Part shown: one piece after another, positions 62,101 to 64,000 of the stretch
Layout of the letters: the number at the start of each line of letters is the position of its first letter
Position numbering within the stretch: the stretch's first letter is position 1
Source of the DNA: Bacteroidia bacterium
Lineage (GTDB): Bacteria; Bacteroidota; Bacteroidia; J057
NCBI GenBank assembly: GCA_033391075.1
Contig: JAWPMV010000001.1
Span: 6,696,001-6,760,000 of the forward strand
Length of the DNA stretch: 64,000 nucleotides
Direction: 5' to 3'
The notes under the pieces: model-generated
The model's database searches: none
The model's input: only the letters and a program-made list of their open reading frames with translations
What the model was told of the DNA's origin: nothing
Position numbers and translations under genes: made by a program

Positions 62101-62644
62101 ATACGAAAGCATTTGTATCAATATTCGCGCAGGCTATATTTCTTTCGAAATCAACCTGAAGGACTTTTGTACTACAGGAAGGTGATTTGGGGTTCACATC
62201 AATGAGAGCAGCAATTGGATCTTCTATTTCAACCGACCACTGTGCGCGCCATCCCGTACAGGTAATATTTTCATCTGATTTCCAATGAATCGTCAGACAG
62301 GATCCACTAGAAAAAACCAGGCCCGGAGATTGCACACCAGAATAGGGAACACCAATGAGGGGAGCCAGGGTATCTGGTCCATCAAATATCCGGAGTAAAT
62401 CAAAATTAGATTCGGTACAAAATGAGGTGAAGATCAATTTGATCTGGCTGGCATCATCAATACAAATGTTGAAGATATATTCCTCATTATGGTCATAATT
62501 GCCTTGTATATCTCCATTTCCACTATCCAATAATATTCCTTCACATTCCTCAACTCGCTGTGTGGACATATTATAGATCGTTTGGGCATTCCCATAAATG
62601 AGAAACCCTGTTGATATACCTATCCATAATAAAATTCGCAACAT
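59126..62644 (-). CDS. CUB-domain T9SS type B surface protein with GGxWxGxG modules
   Basis: 1172 residues from the ATG at 62644 (MLRILLWIGISTGFLIYGNAQ is the signal peptide; an upstream ATG exists). Residues ~27-135 form a CUB-like domain (CTESNFDLLRIFDGPDTLAP). Ig-like domains follow, then seven modules of 65-85 residues with a GGxWxGxG core (GGFWSGQG, GGIWSGDF, GGVWKGNG, GGLWSGMG, NGKWTGNG, GGNWFGTG, GGTFSGPG), each closed by an AGxHxxxYE-like strand. A PKD domain (WEFGDGSSADF) and a type B sorting domain (IPNSFTPNGDNINDFF) end the protein. A T9SS-exported adhesin or matrix protein is likely. Confidence 0.87.
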   Translation of the reverse strand: MLRILLWIGISTGFLIYGNAQTIYNMSTQRVEECEGILLDSGNGDIQGNYDHNEEYIFNICIDDASQIKLIFTSFCTESNFDLLRIFDGPDTLAPLIGVPYSGVQSPGLVFSSGSCLTIHWKSDENITCTGWRAQWSVEIEDPIAALIDVNPKSPSCSTKVLQVDFERNIACANIDTNAFVLNGPVPVRILQAYPINCQGDSTRKAEIVLEEGLFKSGDYYVSFLSPYVDACGDIWELYSSDTLKVRDCPIEIEVYVDRDSVCPGECNRILLEVSGGDLQTYHFDWLEGFPDSGDPILVCPSESKTYHVRVYDENGSPTAEDSVHIFVRENPQLPEDSIVCQTAPPFDLSAIPDGGFWSGQGIIDGASGTFHPDSAGDGIHTIEYEDEFACRNRMKIQVNGIYAGRDEAACTGAPPFAFVDFEPKGGIWSGDFVADSGVFTPQQSGIFSLSYFVNGCTDTKDVVVGTIDLTSAVPKDTLCESDPDFTLDFSPIGGVWKGNGIFDTLLGIFSPRLARGGTHKLIYQMQGCKDSVFVHVRNINIGGFLSVCTDADPIWLGDVDPDGGLWSGMGIIDADSGIFDPGLAGLRDYNQTLRYTVNGCYAEKILQVRETRVPIDTAWFCMNDGRIPLDFDRTRRSPYNGKWTGNGVTVADNPGIFQAEFAGPGAHTLYYEANGCMDSIVFVVYGNPIATDTALCEFSDPIQLQSDRPGGNWFGTGITDSLNGIFDPGLAGRGFHQIYYESPQGCLDSIELEVFVPETPVILNLGDTYCYQDSFIELSATRNGGTFSGPGIVGNMFNPLIAGPGEHIINYEFGSGACFLKARSITQVKEGLEVWAFTSTDTICSGGFAGVFALASGGMENSYQYTWLHSGGKADSLVVRPQHSTTYQVLLEDGCSMPDTAEAFLAVKDGFSIEFVHGDTVCEGDLGFVMANMDPPGNYEVRWRTNPPLQGDTLWAPSHFEYELEVEDLNSGCLLEDQTEIPSYEFVFAAFSPNPNGECVTMEDPGITFLNQSKGASQGKWEFGDGSSADFYPNENPTHSYQKIGEYAVSLYIENEAGCWDTTEQVICVLPEKPRIYIPNSFTPNGDNINDFFQIFGVGVLEYDLKIFDQWGNIVFQSKDIHQAWDGKFRGREAAAGVYTYFLNLIYKSDNPLIDYGPTPWWEQGVIHLIR

Positions 62645-62888
62645 ATTGTGTTCCTGAACAGGCCAGATACACAAAGCATATAGAAGGGATTCTCTAAAGT
62701 AAGCAGAGCACCAGAAACTTACGAATCATTGATAGTCAAGCTCTTTCAATGAATAGCTAGAAGAATTTTTACCCCCTATTATCCAATTTTACGGATTTAT
62801 GTTTAAGAAGAAGAAAAAAATCGGCTCTCAGTAAATGTATTTCACGATTATGAAATAAATTAACTATTCGTTCAATTTTTAATGCATA

Positions 62889-62921
62889 AAAAAATCCTCT
62901 GCGAAAACAGAGGATTTTTAT
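62889..62921 (-). terminator. Rho-independent terminator
   Basis: A perfect 11-bp stem AAAATCCTCTG/CAGAGGATTTT with a six-base loop and A/T flanks on both sides. It lies 17 bases after the stop of the right-edge gene on the minus strand. Confidence 0.85.
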
Positions 62922-62937
62922 TTTTTCTAACAGCTCG

Positions 62938-64000
62938 CTAATTGTTGAGATAGCGTATGTTATCTTCTACAATACGAGATAGGGGAGAAGTGGCAAAACC
63001 AGGCACATATTTAATGGCTTCCAGCTGACTCCGTAAATCTCTATCAGAATAGGTATTCAGTGCGGTATGCAATAAAGTCGCAATTTGAAGATCTTCTTCT
63101 TCAATACTGATATTCCCGAGGCTTTTTATCCAGGCGGATTTTTGCCCGTTTCGACTGACTGCTTTAACCATACCTTCTCTATAGTCTTCTAAAATGACTA
63201 ATTCGCCAGCCTTGAAAAGCACAGCATTTCTGTCATTATTCCGCATATTGATTTTTGGGTATCCGCGGGTATTTTCCAATAAAACCGCAAGCTCTCCTCT
63301 TTGAACAATTGCTTCAGATGGAACCCATCCTGTTCTACCTCCTCTAACTTCCACCTTCATATAAGATTTTCCGCCTTTCACGACAGGAGCTTGAGATGGA
63401 ACGCGAAGTGCATATTCTCCAAATCCTAAACTTTCACCCGTCAAGCTTTTTACTCCGGGCTTATCCATCAATTCAATTCTTTCATTTTTCGCGATCAAAT
63501 CACCTTCCAATAAAGGTTCTCTTTGTCCACGACTAATTTGCCTGTAATTTCCTCTACTCACTCGCGCATTTGCATATTCTTCTGCATAACGAGCTCTTTC
63601 TTCACTGAAGGTATACAGGATGTCATTTTCTCGCTCGCGCGGATTGGAACGATGATTACCCACAAATTTGATGTAATCAATTGGATTTACATCGGTGATG
63701 TTTCCTACATAACCGTAAGGCTCACCTTCTTTATCGTAGGTAGGATTGGGCTTAAACTTGGGATATTTTGAGTATTCGTCTCCGTCCGCATATTGTCGTG
63801 AAAAACCGGGACTGGGCTCTGGATTTCTTTGCCCACGATCTACTTCAGCAATATCTTTTGAAAAGCGAATCACATTGGTTTTTCTCCAGGGAGAAGCATT
63901 TACTCCTCTGGCATTTTGGACATAACGATCTCTCCGGTCGAGATCCAGATCATAAGCCAGATCGGCAAGAACTACTTCCAGGCCTTCTGCACGGGTATAA
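62938..64000 (-). CDS. Unrecognised protein with SH3-like segments (5' truncated by window edge)
   Basis: The frame stays open to base 64000, so at least 354 residues and an unseen N-terminus. The visible N-terminal part is charged and helical (EEYANARVSRGNYRQISRGQ) with two strand-rich segments resembling bacterial SH3 folds (RTGWVPSEAIVQ and KSAWIKSLGNIS). The C-terminus is helical (LEAIKYVPGFATSPLSRIVE). I do not recognise the family. The SH3-like pieces would suit binding to peptidoglycan or a surface complex, but this is weak. Terminated at 62889. Confidence 0.6.
   Translation of the reverse strand, partial: YTRAEGLEVVLADLAYDLDLDRRDRYVQNARGVNASPWRKTNVIRFSKDIAEVDRGQRNPEPSPGFSRQYADGDEYSKYPKFKPNPTYDKEGEPYGYVGNITDVNPIDYIKFVGNHRSNPRERENDILYTFSEERARYAEEYANARVSRGNYRQISRGQREPLLEGDLIAKNERIELMDKPGVKSLTGESLGFGEYALRVPSQAPVVKGGKSYMKVEVRGGRTGWVPSEAIVQRGELAVLLENTRGYPKINMRNNDRNAVLFKAGELVILEDYREGMVKAVSRNGQKSAWIKSLGNISIEEEDLQIATLLHTALNTYSDRDLRSQLEAIKYVPGFATSPLSRIVEDNIRYLNN

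Noticed and set aside
1-64000. CRISPR array, rRNA, tRNA or prophage
   Set aside because: No short direct repeats with regular spacers, no recognisable cloverleaf or rRNA segments, and no integrase, capsid or terminase proteins were seen. Repeats found are protein modules or the two intergenic elements.

Overview
The window looks like chromosomal DNA from a marine or environmental Bacteroidetes bacterium of the Saprospiria/Cytophagia kind. Five very large secreted proteins are present, at least four of them ending in type IX secretion (T9SS) sorting domains of type A or type B. Promoter-like TAnnTTTG boxes occur, Shine-Dalgarno signals are sparse, and GatB/GatC, ScpA, Frr and DUF368 proteins have typical Bacteroidetes sequences. 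The species assignment is inference; no rRNA or tRNA gene was seen.

Layout. 1-6.8 kb: a GCS2-CBS fusion cut by the left edge, a glycosyltransferase, a T9SS type A protein, an alanine-rich lipoprotein and a polyprenyl diphosphate synthase. 7.2-18 kb: two tandem 1772-residue T9SS type B surface proteins that form a mosaic of diverged and near-identical tracts. 18-24.3 kb: a DPGP-repeat T9SS protein, then a Crp/Fnr regulator, DUF1611 and FAD oxidoreductase operon. 24.3-32 kb: nucleoside hydrolase and adenosine deaminase, GatC, a TPR membrane protein and polyphosphate kinase.

32-43.2 kb is the most interesting region. One long, tightly packed plus-strand run holds PsuG, an FAD oxidoreductase, two paralogous methyltransferases, a type III polyketide synthase, an enoyl-ACP-reductase-like SDR, a FabZ-like dehydratase, a ketosynthase, an acyl carrier protein, a phosphopantetheinyl transferase, an MMPL/RND exporter, a small membrane protein and a DABB-fold protein. 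I read it as a self-contained pathway. A dedicated type II fatty-acid module would build an acyl starter, the type III PKS would extend and cyclise it to a phenolic lipid (alkylresorcinol or alkylpyrone type), the FAD enzyme and methyltransferases would tailor the ring, and the MMPL protein would move the product to the envelope. The DABB protein is a candidate cyclase by analogy with plant olivetolic acid cyclase.

43.3-54.1 kb contains two ECF sigma/anti-sigma modules. The second has a long extracytoplasmic TPR anti-sigma-like protein and lies downstream of a secreted caspase-family protease. Between them are an AlkB homologue, a GlsB-type membrane protein, ScpA and a TetR-regulated divergent pair with a clear palindromic operator. 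54.3-64 kb holds an acyl-CoA reductase, ferredoxin, GatB, ribosome recycling factor, a DUF368 (PopT-like) transporter, a CUB-domain T9SS type B protein with seven GGxWxGxG modules, and an unrecognised gene cut by the right edge.
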